Assembly (NCBI RefSeq): GCF_005508865.1
Contig: NZ_SCOM01000001.1
Coordinates: 1 to 64,000, forward strand
DNA: 64,000 nucleotides
From: Pseudomonas sp. F(2018)
GTDB lineage: Bacteria; Pseudomonadota; Gammaproteobacteria; Pseudomonadales; Pseudomonadaceae
Reading direction: 5' to 3'
Each line of letters starts with the position of its first letter. Position 1 is the stretch's first letter. Under the pieces are notes generated by a model. That model searched no databases and had not been told where the DNA came from. It saw only the letters and a list, made by a program, of their open reading frames with translations. This document shows, piece after piece, positions 8,570 to 18,445 of this stretch. Position numbers and translations under genes: made by a program.

Positions 8570-8985
8570 CGCGCGCCGAGGTGCGTCGCCGACTCGCCCT
8601 CGAATGGTGGCGCTGGCTCGGCTTCGCCCTGGCACCGCTGTTCTTCCTCAATCTGCTGTTCGGCAGCAGCCAGGCGCTGGGTACGGTGCTGGAAATGCCG
8701 CTGTTCATCGCCGGCATGGCGTCCATGTTCATCAGCCTGCCGCTGTTTTCCGCCTATAAGCGCGCGCTGATCGCCACCGAGGCCGCCTTGGATGGCGAGC
8801 ACGAGCGCGAGGCCTGGCTGGAGCTGGCCCGCCAGCGGCGCAAGGCCTTTCTCGGTGCCTGCCTGCCGGGCTGGGTCGCCGCGATTGCCCTGTTCAGCGG
8901 ATTGAATGCCGTCGCCCTGATCCTCCTCGCTCTGAGCAGCGTCGTGCTGCTCTGCCTGTATCGCATCCCGCGCCAGCTTGGCTAA
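8566..8985 (+). CDS. Small membrane protein of unknown function
   Basis: The 139-residue protein has about four hydrophobic segments (near residues 17-35, 40-60, 95-110 and 112-130) separated by a charged helix ([20 protein letters not shown]). This suggests an inner-membrane protein with a cytoplasmic loop. I do not recognise a family. Its GTG start overlaps the ribA stop and its end overlaps the btuF-like start by 8 nt, so it is very probably translated and coupled to both. Confidence 0.75.
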   Translation: MTRAEVRRRLALEWWRWLGFALAPLFFLNLLFGSSQALGTVLEMPLFIAGMASMFISLPLFSAYKRALIATEAALDGEHEREAWLELARQRRKAFLGACLPGWVAAIALFSGLNAVALILLALSSVVLLCLYRIPRQLG

Positions 8986-9778
8986 GGGCCTCTTCGCTAC
9001 CTGCCTGTTGCTCTTGAGCCTGCCGCTGTGCGCGGCCGAGCGGGTGGTCAGCCTGGCACCCTCGATGTCGGAAATCATGCTGGAGCTGGGCGCCGAAGAG
9101 CGCCTGGTTGGCGTGCTCGACAGCGGCGAGCGGCCGCCCGGCCTGGAGCATGTAGCTTCGGTGGGGCGTCATGAGGCTGTCGGGGTGGAAAGCCTGCTTG
9201 CTCTCAAGCCGGACCTGCTGTTGCTCTGGCCGAACAGTGTGACCGAGGCGCAGCTCGAGCAGCTGCGTGGGTTCGGCATTCCAATCTACGTTGGCGAGCC
9301 GCGCGACCTGAGCGAGCTGGCCGAGCAGTTTGCCGAGATCGGCGAGCGGGTCGGTCGTGCCGAGCGTGGCCGCGAGCTACGCCAGCGCTTTCGCGACGGC
9401 ATGGCGCGGCTGCGTGACCGGTACAGGCGGGACACTCCGCTGCCGGTGTTCTACCAGATCTGGCCGGAGCCGCTGTACACCATCGGCGGGCAGCAGATCA
9501 TCGGTGAAGCACTGGCTGTGTGCGGCGCACGCAACGTGTTCGCCGACTTGCAGCTGCCGGCGCCGCAGGTGAATGTCGAGGCGGTGCTAGGGCGCGAGCC
9601 CGAGGTGATCCTCGGCGGCAGCGCTGCCGAACTGGCCCACTGGCGCGCCTGGCCACAGCTGCCAGCGGTACGCCGGGGCCAGCTCTGGGCCTTGCCGGAC
9701 AAGGGGCTGGAACGCCCCAGTTTCCAGATGCTGGCGGCCACCGAGAAGCTCTGCGCGCTGCTCGGCAGCGCACGCTGA
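8978..9778 (+). CDS. btuF: Periplasmic cobalamin-binding protein (BtuF-like)
   Basis: The 266-residue protein has a signal peptide (about 1-19, ending LCAA) and a helical-backbone (class III) metal/vitamin-binding fold. Its opening segment RVVSLAPSMSEIMLELGA is typical of BtuF, and the IWPEPLYTIGGQQIIGEAL region is also characteristic. It should deliver vitamin B12 to an inner-membrane ABC transporter, but btuC and btuD are not in this window. The convergent btuB, which ends 1 nt away, supports the B12 role. The likely start is TTG 8978; no clear ribosome site is seen, so the exact start is uncertain. Confidence 0.88.
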   Translation: MAKGLFATCLLLLSLPLCAAERVVSLAPSMSEIMLELGAEERLVGVLDSGERPPGLEHVASVGRHEAVGVESLLALKPDLLLLWPNSVTEAQLEQLRGFGIPIYVGEPRDLSELAEQFAEIGERVGRAERGRELRQRFRDGMARLRDRYRRDTPLPVFYQIWPEPLYTIGGQQIIGEALAVCGARNVFADLQLPAPQVNVEAVLGREPEVILGGSAAELAHWRAWPQLPAVRRGQLWALPDKGLERPSFQMLAATEKLCALLGSAR

Positions 9779-9779
9779 C

Positions 9780-11684
9780 TCAGAAGCGATAGCCCAGACT
9801 CAGCACCACCGTTTCCTCGGGCGCGGCGTAGACGCTGCCGCCCCGGTAGACGAAGGCGTCGTAGCGCTTGCCGGTGAGATTGTCGACGCGCAGCTTGGCG
9901 GTGAAGTCGCGGTAGTCATACTTCAGTGCGGCGTTGAGCAGGGTGTAGCCGCCCACTCTGCCGTCGCTGTTGGCCTCGTCACTGACCGCATAGCGAGATC
10001 CGGTGTAGACCGCCTCCACGTAGCTACTGAGGCCCTCCAGCCACTGGTAGTTGAGACCGGCGCTGGCGCTGTGGCGAGCGACCCAGGGCACCTCGTTGCC
10101 CTCGAAGCTGCCGTCGCGATATTCCGAGTCGGTGAAGCTGTATTGAGCGTCGATGCTCAGGCGTTCGCTCAACGGGCGTGAGCCTTCCAGTAGCAGGCCC
10201 TGGCGGCGAGTTTTGTCCAGATTGATATTGGCGCCCTTGCCGCCGAATCCGCCGGGGTTGGCGATCTCGGCGTCGTACATCAGCTCATCCTGCAGATCCA
10301 GGCGATACAGGCTGGCCTGATAGAGTTGACTGCCGTCGTTCCACTCCACGCCACTCTCCCAAGACACGCCAGTCTGTGGCTTGAGGAAGGTCACCCCGGG
10401 CAGGATGAAGGCGTTCTCATCGACGTTGGCCCAGCGCAGCACGTCCTCGCGCTTCACGAACAGGCGGGTCTCGGTGTCAGCCTGCCAGCTCAACCCGAGG
10501 CTGGTGCTGCCTTCGCGGTCGGTGTGGCTGGTGGCATCGACCTGGGTACGGTCTTCTGCTTCGCTGGCACGGTAGCCAAGGGTCAGGGTCAGCTCGCTAC
10601 CCAGGCCCTGGCTGAGCTGGCCATACCAGTCGCGTTGGGTCTGCCGTGCCAGGGTTTCGCTGAAGGCACTTTCGTACTGATAGTCGCTTTGCACATGGTC
10701 ATGGCCGAGCAGCAGCTCGCTGTGGCCGAGCGCGCTATCCCAGCTTCCGGTGAGGCGCGGGCTGAACGTCTCAGTGCGGGTGCCTTGGTCGAACCAGCCA
10801 TAGAAGTCGCCGGTGCCGTCCTGATCGCTGTCGCTGTAGTCGAAATTGAGTGTCCATGTCTCGCTCAGGCCCTGCTCCAGGGCGAAACGCTGTACTTGAG
10901 TCTTGCGATCGTTCCAGTTGCTGGACAGGCTTTGCTTGCGGTCGATACGGCGTTGAGCGCGGCTCAGCGAATCCGGGTAGAGCTGCTCGTCGTCGATGCT
11001 CTGGTATTCGTAGAGCAGCCAGCCATCTGCATGGTCGTAGCGCAGGCGGGCGAAGGCATTGTCGTAGCCAGAGTTGTTGTGGTCGCGATAGTTGTCGGCG
11101 TTGCGCGTCTCGCCGCTGGCGTAGACCGAGAAGCCCGCACCGAGCTGCTGCTGGACGTGGCCACGGTAAGCCTCCAGATCGTGGCTGCCGAGGCTGGTTT
11201 CGACATAGGCCTCGTTGCTGTCCGGTGTACGGGTGACGATGTTGACCACCCCGCCCACCGCCTGGTCGCCGTAGAGCACGGTGCCGGCGCCTCGGATGAT
11301 CTCGATGCGCTCGATGTTGGCCAGCGGCACACTGTTCAGGTCGGGGCCGGACAGGCTTGGCTGGTTCAGGCGCCGGCCGTCCACCAGCACCAGGGTGTTG
11401 TTGATGGCGTTTTCACCGAAGCCGCGCAGGCTGAGCGCGGCGCGGTTACCGTCGCCCATGGTGTCGCGCACTTGCAGACCGGCCTGGCCACGCAACAAGT
11501 CGACCAGGCTGCCGGCGGCGGAAGCTTCGATCTGCTCGCGATCGATCACTGCGATGCTGGCTGGGGCAGGAGCTTCGAGGTCGGTGGCGCGAGTAATCAC
11601 CAGCGGCGGCAATTCGATGTCCGCGGCAAGCGGAGAAAGGCCCGGCGCGAGGGTCAGGGTGAGAGCAAGGCGGGACAACTTCAT
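9780..11684 (-). CDS. btuB: TonB-dependent vitamin B12 receptor
   Basis: The 634-residue outer-membrane receptor has a signal peptide (about 1-21), a TonB-box-like segment LPPLVITRA shortly after it, a plug domain (about 40-150, with the LVLVDGRRLN and IERIEIIRGAGTVLYGDQA motifs) and a 22-strand barrel ending in YRF, the expected C-terminal phenylalanine. The cobalamin riboswitch immediately upstream identifies the substrate as B12 or a related corrinoid. It is convergent with the btuF-like gene. ATG 11684 follows the riboswitch by about 95 nt. Confidence 0.94.
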   Translation of the reverse strand: MKLSRLALTLTLAPGLSPLAADIELPPLVITRATDLEAPAPASIAVIDREQIEASAAGSLVDLLRGQAGLQVRDTMGDGNRAALSLRGFGENAINNTLVLVDGRRLNQPSLSGPDLNSVPLANIERIEIIRGAGTVLYGDQAVGGVVNIVTRTPDSNEAYVETSLGSHDLEAYRGHVQQQLGAGFSVYASGETRNADNYRDHNNSGYDNAFARLRYDHADGWLLYEYQSIDDEQLYPDSLSRAQRRIDRKQSLSSNWNDRKTQVQRFALEQGLSETWTLNFDYSDSDQDGTGDFYGWFDQGTRTETFSPRLTGSWDSALGHSELLLGHDHVQSDYQYESAFSETLARQTQRDWYGQLSQGLGSELTLTLGYRASEAEDRTQVDATSHTDREGSTSLGLSWQADTETRLFVKREDVLRWANVDENAFILPGVTFLKPQTGVSWESGVEWNDGSQLYQASLYRLDLQDELMYDAEIANPGGFGGKGANINLDKTRRQGLLLEGSRPLSERLSIDAQYSFTDSEYRDGSFEGNEVPWVARHSASAGLNYQWLEGLSSYVEAVYTGSRYAVSDEANSDGRVGGYTLLNAALKYDYRDFTAKLRVDNLTGKRYDAFVYRGGSVYAAPEETVVLSLGYRF

Positions 11685-11778
11685 GGAGATTCCTCAAAGA
11701 TCGCAAGACTTCGAGGAGGGCAGGACAGGCGCGGGCGGGCGCCTGACGGTGCTGCCCTCCGCAACACCAGTCGAATCC

Positions 11779-11962
11779 GTCCAGGCCGGTCTCCGGGCTC
11801 TCGACGCGCCGGCTCGCCTTCCCGGGAAACCCAGTGGCTGATGAGCGGGCGTGCAGCCTGTGGGCTGCGGTCGATTACCGTTGCGGGGGCAGCGCCGGGA
11901 TGGCTCCTTGCGGAGCGCACCGGCTTCCCGTTTAACGCTGCTCCTGTGGACGCAGCGCACCT
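11779..11962 (-). promoter_or_regulatory. Cobalamin riboswitch of btuB
   Basis: Read on the minus strand, the element contains the conserved blocks of the B12 element in order: AACGGGAAGCCGGTGC near 11935, the central GCTGCCCCCGCAACGGTAA (B12 box region) near 11890, GCCACTGGGTTTCCCGGGAAGGC near 11835, and the closing GAGCCCGGAGACCGGCC near 11800. Adenosylcobalamin binding should repress btuB. No clear T-tract terminator separates it from btuB, so control is probably translational. Confidence 0.94.
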
Positions 11963-12030
11963 GGGCGGAATGCAAAAACGCCGCGCACCTTAGTGCGCAG
12001 CCGGATGAATTACAAACAAGTTGGATTCAG

Positions 12031-12057
12031 GGCTGGATGAGCATGGCTCATCCAGCC
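12031..12057 (-). repeat. 12-bp inverted repeat spanning the dxs stop codon
   Basis: GGCTGGATGAGC (12031-12042) and GCTCATCCAGCC (12046-12057) are perfect complements around ATG. The 5' arm on the minus strand encodes the last codons and stop of dxs. No T-run follows on the minus strand, so it is not a classic intrinsic terminator. It may protect the 3' end of the dxs transcript or block read-through towards the btuB leader. Confidence 0.7.
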
Positions 12058-13943
12058 AGCTGCGCCAGTCGCGCCCGCACCGCCGTCTCGATGCCGGCGG
12101 TATCCAGCCCGCACTCGGCGAGCATCTGCGCCGGCTTGGCGTGCTCGACGTAGTAGTCGGGCAGGCCCAGGTGCAGCAGTGGCTTGACCAGGTTCTCGGC
12201 GGCGAGGAACTCGCTGACCGCGCTGCCGGCGCCGCCCATCACGGCATTTTCCTCGATGGTCACCAGCAGCTCGTGGCTGGCGGCCAGTTCACGTAGGAGG
12301 CTTTCGTCGAGGGGCTTGACGAAGCGCATATCGACCACGGTGGCGTCCAGGGCTTCACCGACGCGCAGCGCCTCGGCCAGTTGCACACCGAAGGCCAGCA
12401 GGGCGGTGCGTTTGCCCTGGCGACGGACCACGGCCTTGCCGATTTCCACCGGCTCCAGGCGCGGGTCGATCGGCGTGTTGGGACCGCTGCCGCGCGGATA
12501 ACGCACGGCTGCCGGGCCCTGGAAGTGGTAGCCGGTGGTCAGCAGCAGGCGCAGCTCGTTCTCGTCGCTGGGCGTGGCCACCAGCATGCCGGGGATGCAG
12601 CGCAGGTAGGAGATATCGAAGCTGCCGGCGTGGGTCGGGCCGTCTTCGCCGACCAGGCCGGCGCGGTCGATGGCGAACAAGACGTCGAGGTTCTGCACCG
12701 CCACGTCGTGGATCAGCTGGTCGTAGGCGCGCTGGAGGAAGGTGGAGTAGATCGCCACCACCGGCTTGGCGCCGTCGCAGGCCATGCCGGCGGCCAGGGT
12801 CACCGCGTGCTGCTCGGCGATGGCGACGTCGAAGTAGCGCTCCGGGAAGCGCTCGCTGAAGGCCACCAGATCGGAGCCTTCCTTCATCGCCGGGGTGATG
12901 CCGACCAGGCGCTCGTCCTGCTCGGCCATATCGCACAGCCACTGGCCGAACACGGCGGAGTATTTCGGGCCGGAAGGTTGCTTCGGCTCGACTGGCGCCT
13001 TGATCGGCTCCAGCTTGGTGATGGCGTGGTAGCCGATCGGGTCGACCTCGGCCGGGGCGAAGCCCTTGCCTTTCTTGGTCACCACATGGAGGAACTGCGG
13101 GCCCTCCAGGTCGCGCATATTGCGCAGGGTGGCGACCAGGGTCGGCAGGTCGTGGCCGTCGATGGGGCCGACGTAGTTCCAGCCCAGTTCCTCGAACAGG
13201 GTGCCGGGCACCAGCATGCCCTTGGCGTGCTCCTCGACCTTGCGCGCGATCTCCCAGGCGCCGGGCAGGCGCGAAAGGATCTTCTTGCTGCCTTCGCGCA
13301 TGCTCGAATAGGTGCGGCTGGAGATGATCTTGGCCAGGTAGTTGGACAGGCCGCCGACGTTCTTGGAGATCGACATGTCGTTGTCGTTGAGCACGACCAG
13401 CATGTCGGCCTTCACATCGGAGGCATGGTTGAGTGCCTCGAAGGCCATGCCGGCGGTCAGTGCGCCGTCACCGATCACGGCCACCGACTTGCGCTTGCTG
13501 CCCTGCAGGCGGGCGGCGATGGCCATGCCCAGCGCGGCGCTGATGCTGGTGCTGGAGTGGCCGACGCCGAAGGTGTCGTACTCGCTCTCGCTGCGGCGCG
13601 GGAAGGCGGCCAGGCCGTCCTTCTGGCGCAGGCTGCCCATGCGCTCGCGGCGGCCGGTGAGGATCTTGTGCGGGTAGGCCTGGTGGCCGACGTCCCACAC
13701 CAGGCGGTCGTCCGGGGTGTCGAAGATGTAGTGCAGGGCGATGGTCAGCTCGATCACGCCGAGGCCGGCACCGAAATGCCCGCCGGTCTGGCCAACGCTG
13801 TACAGCAGGTATTGGCGCAGCTCGTCGGCCAGGCTTTCCAGCTCGCTTTCCGCCAGGCGACGCAGGCCGTCCGGGGTGTCGGCGCTGTCGAGCAGGGGCG
13901 TGGCGGGACGCTCGCGGGGGATTTCGTGGAAGGTGGTCGGCAT
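12048..13943 (-). CDS. dxs: 1-deoxy-D-xylulose-5-phosphate synthase
   Basis: Dxs condenses pyruvate and glyceraldehyde 3-phosphate, using thiamine pyrophosphate, in the first step of the MEP isoprenoid pathway. The 631-residue protein has the [17 protein letters not shown] motif, the TPP/Mg-binding [13 protein letters not shown] motif, the transketolase glutamate in [14 protein letters not shown] and the DGPTHAG loop. The start at 13943 ([13 protein letters not shown]) matches Pseudomonas homologues; an ATG 21 nt upstream would add seven residues. ispA, a later isoprenoid gene, lies about 5.5 kb away on the same strand. Confidence 0.96.
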   Translation of the reverse strand: MPTTFHEIPRERPATPLLDSADTPDGLRRLAESELESLADELRQYLLYSVGQTGGHFGAGLGVIELTIALHYIFDTPDDRLVWDVGHQAYPHKILTGRRERMGSLRQKDGLAAFPRRSESEYDTFGVGHSSTSISAALGMAIAARLQGSKRKSVAVIGDGALTAGMAFEALNHASDVKADMLVVLNDNDMSISKNVGGLSNYLAKIISSRTYSSMREGSKKILSRLPGAWEIARKVEEHAKGMLVPGTLFEELGWNYVGPIDGHDLPTLVATLRNMRDLEGPQFLHVVTKKGKGFAPAEVDPIGYHAITKLEPIKAPVEPKQPSGPKYSAVFGQWLCDMAEQDERLVGITPAMKEGSDLVAFSERFPERYFDVAIAEQHAVTLAAGMACDGAKPVVAIYSTFLQRAYDQLIHDVAVQNLDVLFAIDRAGLVGEDGPTHAGSFDISYLRCIPGMLVATPSDENELRLLLTTGYHFQGPAAVRYPRGSGPNTPIDPRLEPVEIGKAVVRRQGKRTALLAFGVQLAEALRVGEALDATVVDMRFVKPLDESLLRELAASHELLVTIEENAVMGGAGSAVSEFLAAENLVKPLLHLGLPDYYVEHAKPAQMLAECGLDTAGIETAVRARLAQLAG

Positions 13944-14024
13944 CAGGCAGATCGTTATAGGCATACAAAAGATGCGGCAGTTTACCTGAAGCGCCGGAAA
14001 CAGCCCAAACGACCTGTAAGCGGA

Positions 14025-14975
14025 TCAGTCCGCGGCGTAATGCCGCGCCAGAAAGTCCAGCAGCAGGGCGTTTACCCGCGCGCCGTCCTCACTCTGCAGC
14101 CAGTGGCCGCAACCGGGCAACAGGTGCTGTTCCAGGCGTGGCACCTTGGCGGCCATGCGCTTGAGTGTCGGGACCTCGAAGCGCCCGACCGGATCGCGGT
14201 CGCCGAGCAGGAACAGGGTCGGCTGCTCTACCTGCAGCTCGGCCAGCGGCTCGCTGCGCTGCCAGTTGCGTTCGAAGTTGCGGTACCAGTTCAGCGCACC
14301 GTGGAAGCCGCGCCCGGCGAAGGTTTGCTCGTACACGGCGAACAGCTCGGGCGAACACCAGGCCGGCAGCGGCAGGTCGCCCAGGCCATCGAACAGGCGG
14401 GCATCGGCCGGCTTGTCGGCCAGCAGCGCGCCCTCCAGGCCGCCGAGCAGCAGGCGCAGGCTGCGGCCGATGTCGAGGTCCAGCTCGGCCTCGGCCACAC
14501 CCGGCTGCTGGAAGTAGAGGATGTAGTGGAAGCGCCCGACGTAGGCCTCGCGCATCATCTCGATGGCCGGGCGCTTGGGCCGGCCGCCGAAGGGCACGGA
14601 GAGGGCGCCGAGCGCCTGCACCCGCTCGGGTTCCAGCAGAGCCAGGTGCCAGGCCACCGGCGCGCCCCAGTCGTGGCCGACCATGGCGACGCGATCCTGG
14701 CCGAGGACGTCCATAGCGCCCTGGATATCGCCGCACAGGGTCAGCAGGTCGTAGGCGGCGGGATCTGTCGGCGCGCTGCTCCGCCCGTAGCCGCGCATCT
14801 CCGGGGCGAACACCCGGTAGCCGGCGGCGGCCAGCGCCTCGATCTGCGGGTGCCAGGCGTACCAGCACTCGGGGAAGCCGTGTAGCAGCCACACCGGCTT
14901 GCCGTGCGCCGGACCGGCGCTGTAGAGGCTGAGGTCAACGCCGTTGACCGCCAGCAGCTGGTGCTCGATGTGCAT
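14025..14975 (-). CDS. Epoxide-hydrolase-like alpha/beta hydrolase
   Basis: The 316-residue protein is an alpha/beta hydrolase with the HGFPE oxyanion motif (residues 32-36), an aspartate nucleophile D102 in GHDWGA (not a GxSxG serine), an acidic residue in GDRDPVG and a C-terminal histidine in GCGHW. That combination is characteristic of epoxide hydrolases and haloalkane-dehalogenase relatives. It lies 10 nt downstream of the carboxylase gene and is probably co-transcribed with it. The substrate is unknown. ATG 14975 gives the usual short N-terminus; a longer in-frame start at 15056 would overlap the carboxylase. Confidence 0.85.
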   Translation of the reverse strand: MHIEHQLLAVNGVDLSLYSAGPAHGKPVWLLHGFPECWYAWHPQIEALAAAGYRVFAPEMRGYGRSSAPTDPAAYDLLTLCGDIQGAMDVLGQDRVAMVGHDWGAPVAWHLALLEPERVQALGALSVPFGGRPKRPAIEMMREAYVGRFHYILYFQQPGVAEAELDLDIGRSLRLLLGGLEGALLADKPADARLFDGLGDLPLPAWCSPELFAVYEQTFAGRGFHGALNWYRNFERNWQRSEPLAELQVEQPTLFLLGDRDPVGRFEVPTLKRMAAKVPRLEQHLLPGCGHWLQSEDGARVNALLLDFLARHYAAD

Positions 14976-14985
14976 GCCGTGCTCC

Positions 14986-17900
14986 TTACCAGGTATCGAC
15001 GAAGGGACGCTTCTTGCCTGTGCGCGCGGGCGCTTTCGGCGCGGCATTGAGCCCACGCAGCAGCCAGGCGCGGCTCTCGGCGGGGTCGATGACGGCGTCT
15101 ATCTCCAGGTAGCTGGCCATGTTCAGCGCCTTGCCGTTGGCGTAGGCCTTGCCCACCAGCTTGTCGAACAGCGCCTGGCGCGCCGCGTCGTCCTCCTGGG
15201 CGGCCAGCTCCTTGGCGAAGCCCAGGCGCACCGCACCCTCCAGACCCATGGCGCCGAATTCGCCGCTGGGCCAGGCGGCAGTGAACAGTGGCGAATGGAA
15301 GCTGCCGGCCGCCATGGCCTGGGCACCGAGGCCGTAGCCCTTGCGCATTACCAGGGTGAAGAACGGCACGCTGAGGCTGGCAGCGGCGACGAACATGCGC
15401 GACACATGGCGCACCGTGGCCTGCTTCTCCGCTTCCGGGCCGACCATGAAACCGGGCGTGTCGCACAGCGAAACCATGGGGATGTCGAAGGCATCGCACA
15501 GCTGCATGAAGCGCGCGGCCTTGTCGCCGGCCAACGCGTCGATGGCACCGCCCAGATGCGCGGGGTTGTTGGCGAGCAGGCCGAAGGGCTTGCCCTCGAT
15601 GCGGATGAAGGCGGTGATCAGCCCCGGGGCGAACTGGCGGCGCAGTTCCAGCACGCTGCCGCTGTCCGCCAGCAGCTCGATCACCCGGCGGATGTCATAG
15701 GCGCGCAGGCGATTCTCGGGAATGACATGGCGCAGTTCGCGTGGGTCGGCACAATCCCAGTCGGCCAGCGGCCCCTGGAAGTACGACAGGTATTGCTTGG
15801 CCACGCGCACGGCCTCTTCCTCGTTCTCCACGAGGACGTCGATCACCCCGTTCGGGCCATGCACGCTGGTGGGACCAACCTGCTCGGGCTTGAAGCTGCC
15901 CAGGCCGCCGCCTTCGATCATCGCCGGGCCGGCCATGCCGACGGTGGCGTCCTTCGCGGCGATGATCACGTCGCAGCAGCCGAGCAGGGCGGCGTTGCCG
16001 GCGAAGCAGCGGCCGGAGACTATCCCTACCGTAGGGACCAGGCCGGACAACCGGGCCATGGCGACGAAGGTGTGGCAGTCGAGCCCGGCCACGCCGACGA
16101 AATCGGTGTCGCCCGGCCGGCCGCCGCCGCCCTCGGCGAACAGTACCAGCGGCAGGCGCCATTGTTCGGCGAGGCCGAGCATGCGGTCAGTCTTCTTGTG
16201 GTTCATCACGCCCTGGGTGCCGGCGAACACCGTGTAGTCGTAGGCGATGGCCATGCAGCGCGCGGCCTCGCTGCCGAAGGCGGCGGCGTTGACCGTGCCG
16301 ATGCCGGCCACCAGGCCATCGGCCGGACTCAGCTCCAGCAATTCTTCTTGGGAGCGTCGGCGACGCTGGGCGGCCAGGGCCATGGCTCCGTATTCGTTGA
16401 AGCTGTCTTCGTCGAGCAGGTCGTGCAGGTTCTCGCGGGTGGTGCGCTGGCCGGTCTTGCGCCGCTTGGCCACGGCCTCGGGGCGTCGGGCGTCGGTCAG
16501 GCGTGCGTGGCGCTCCAGCACTTCGGCCAGGTCGGCGCGGATATGTTCGAGGTCGACCGCCTGTTCGTCCTGCGCGTGGCGGCCATCGACCTCGGCTGGC
16601 TCGATGAACAGCAATGCCTGGCCTTCGCTCAGCGTATCGCCGGGAGCGGCGGCCAGGGCGCGGACGATGCCGCCGCGTTCGGCGCGGACGACGAACTCCA
16701 TCTTCATCGCCTCCAGCACGGCGACCTGCTGGCCGGCGGCGACGCTATCGCCCGCGGCCACGTCCAGGCTGACCAGCACGCCGGTACTCGGTGTGCTCAG
16801 GGCGACGGTGCCGGTTGGTGCTTCGATGGCGCTGCGGCTATCGGCGCTGCTGCCGGTCTGGGTGAAATAACGGTGCGGGTGGGCCGCGCCATGGGCGCCG
16901 AGCAGCTCGCCTAGCTGCTGTTCGACGAAGCGTGTGCTGACCCGGTTGCTCAGCACTTCCTCGCGCTGCAGCAGGTTCTGCAGCAGGTGCAGGTTGCTGG
17001 CCACACCCTCCAGGCGGAATTCGCAGAGGGCGCGATAGGCGCGGCACAGGGCGCTCGGGTAGTCGGGCGCGCTGGCGATCAGCTTGGCCAGCAGCGAATC
17101 GTAGGCCGGGCTGACCGGGTAGCCGGCGTAGCCGTAGCCATCCACGCGCAGGCCGGGGCCGGACGGCGGCTGGTAGGCGCTCAGCGTGCCCGCGGCCGGG
17201 CGCGCGCTGCCGTCGGCATGCAGGGTTTCCAGGTTGATGCGCAGCTGCACGGCGCAGCCCTGCGGCGCCGGCGGTTGCAGCAGGCCGAGCTCGGCGAGGC
17301 TGGCGCCGGCCGCCAGGCGCAGCTGGGTATGCAGCAGGTCGACGCCGGTGATCTGCTCGGTGACCGTGTGCTCCACCTGTACCCGCGGGTTGGCTTCCAT
17401 GAAGTAGAAGCGCTCGCCCTCGACCAGGAATTCGAAGGTGCCGATGCCGCGGTACTTCACCTCGGCCGCCAGGCGCAGGGCGCAGGCGATGATCGCCTCG
17501 CGCAGGCCGGCATCCAGGCCTGGGCTGGGGGCGATCTCCACCAGCTTCTGGTGGCGACGCTGCAGGCTGCAGTCGCGCTCCCACAGGTGGCTGACCTGCG
17601 TGCCGTCGCCCAGCACCTGCACCTCGATATGCCGGGCGCTCCGCACCAGCTGCTCGATATACAGCGCGCCGTTGCCGAAGGCGCTCTGCGCCTCGGACTG
17701 GCAGCGTGCGTAAGCCTCGTTCAGCTCGGCCGCATCATGGATGGCGCGCATGCCGCGCCCACCGCCGCCGGCCAGGGCCTTGAGCATGGCGGCGCCGTGC
17801 GCGGCGAGGAAGACGCGTGCCTCGTCCAGGCTCACCGCGCGGTTGATCCCGGCCACCAGCGGTGCGCCGCAGCGTTCGGCCAACTGGCGGGCGGCGGCCT

Positions 17901-18246
17901 TGTCGCCGAACAGCTCCAGCACCTCCGGCGCCGGGCCGACGAAGGTCAGCCCAGCGGCCTGGCAACGGCGGGCGAACTCGGCGTTCTCGGCGAGGAAGCC
18001 ATAGCCGGGGTGGACGGCCGCGCAGCCCTGCTCGTGGGCGATGGCGATCAGCTGGTCCATGTCCAGATAGGCCGGCACCCCGCGACCCTGCAGCGCCACC
18101 GCCAGGTCTGCCTTGCGCGTGTGCAGGCTGGCGCCGTCGTCCTCGGCGAACACGGCCACCGAGCGGATGTTCAGGTCGGCGCAGGCCTGGGCGATGCGGA
18201 TGGCGATCTCGCCGCGGTTGGCGATCAGCAGGGAGGAGAAGGGCAT
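14986..18246 (-). CDS. Single-chain biotin-dependent acyl-CoA carboxylase (long-chain LCC-like)
   Basis: This 1086-residue polypeptide carries an entire acyl-CoA carboxylase. Residues 1-450 are a biotin carboxylase (IANRGEIAIRI at 8-18, the glycine-rich ATP loop GGGGRGM at 160-166, and EANPRVQVEHTVTE at 284-297). A biotinyl domain follows with AMKME, making K515 the biotin lysine. About 600-1080 is a carboxyltransferase of the crotonase fold (GGGGRPGDTDF and CDTPGFMVG motifs). Most acyl-CoA carboxylases split these functions over two or more proteins. From memory, the single-chain order resembles the long-chain acyl-CoA carboxylase of Mycobacterium avium and Rhodopseudomonas. Acyl specificity is not readable from the sequence. 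Confidence 0.9.
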   Translation of the reverse strand: MPFSSLLIANRGEIAIRIAQACADLNIRSVAVFAEDDGASLHTRKADLAVALQGRGVPAYLDMDQLIAIAHEQGCAAVHPGYGFLAENAEFARRCQAAGLTFVGPAPEVLELFGDKAAARQLAERCGAPLVAGINRAVSLDEARVFLAAHGAAMLKALAGGGGRGMRAIHDAAELNEAYARCQSEAQSAFGNGALYIEQLVRSARHIEVQVLGDGTQVSHLWERDCSLQRRHQKLVEIAPSPGLDAGLREAIIACALRLAAEVKYRGIGTFEFLVEGERFYFMEANPRVQVEHTVTEQITGVDLLHTQLRLAAGASLAELGLLQPPAPQGCAVQLRINLETLHADGSARPAAGTLSAYQPPSGPGLRVDGYGYAGYPVSPAYDSLLAKLIASAPDYPSALCRAYRALCEFRLEGVASNLHLLQNLLQREEVLSNRVSTRFVEQQLGELLGAHGAAHPHRYFTQTGSSADSRSAIEAPTGTVALSTPSTGVLVSLDVAAGDSVAAGQQVAVLEAMKMEFVVRAERGGIVRALAAAPGDTLSEGQALLFIEPAEVDGRHAQDEQAVDLEHIRADLAEVLERHARLTDARRPEAVAKRRKTGQRTTRENLHDLLDEDSFNEYGAMALAAQRRRRSQEELLELSPADGLVAGIGTVNAAAFGSEAARCMAIAYDYTVFAGTQGVMNHKKTDRMLGLAEQWRLPLVLFAEGGGGRPGDTDFVGVAGLDCHTFVAMARLSGLVPTVGIVSGRCFAGNAALLGCCDVIIAAKDATVGMAGPAMIEGGGLGSFKPEQVGPTSVHGPNGVIDVLVENEEEAVRVAKQYLSYFQGPLADWDCADPRELRHVIPENRLRAYDIRRVIELLADSGSVLELRRQFAPGLITAFIRIEGKPFGLLANNPAHLGGAIDALAGDKAARFMQLCDAFDIPMVSLCDTPGFMVGPEAEKQATVRHVSRMFVAAASLSVPFFTLVMRKGYGLGAQAMAAGSFHSPLFTAAWPSGEFGAMGLEGAVRLGFAKELAAQEDDAARQALFDKLVGKAYANGKALNMASYLEIDAVIDPAESRAWLLRGLNAAPKAPARTGKKRPFVDTW

Positions 18247-18445
18247 GGCCGGCGGCTCTGTCTGAGTCTGGTGGTGGGCTCATCTTAGGCAGTCGCCGCC
18301 ACCGGCCGCAGCCAACTGTGCCGCGACGAATACCCGCCACTCAGGGCGGCTGATGATCCGCCGAGCTTTTTGTCCGAATCGGCCCTTGCCTGCTCCGCTG
18401 CGGGCCGGTATCTCTGGCGCTTCGCTTAACTCCGCAAGGACCGCC

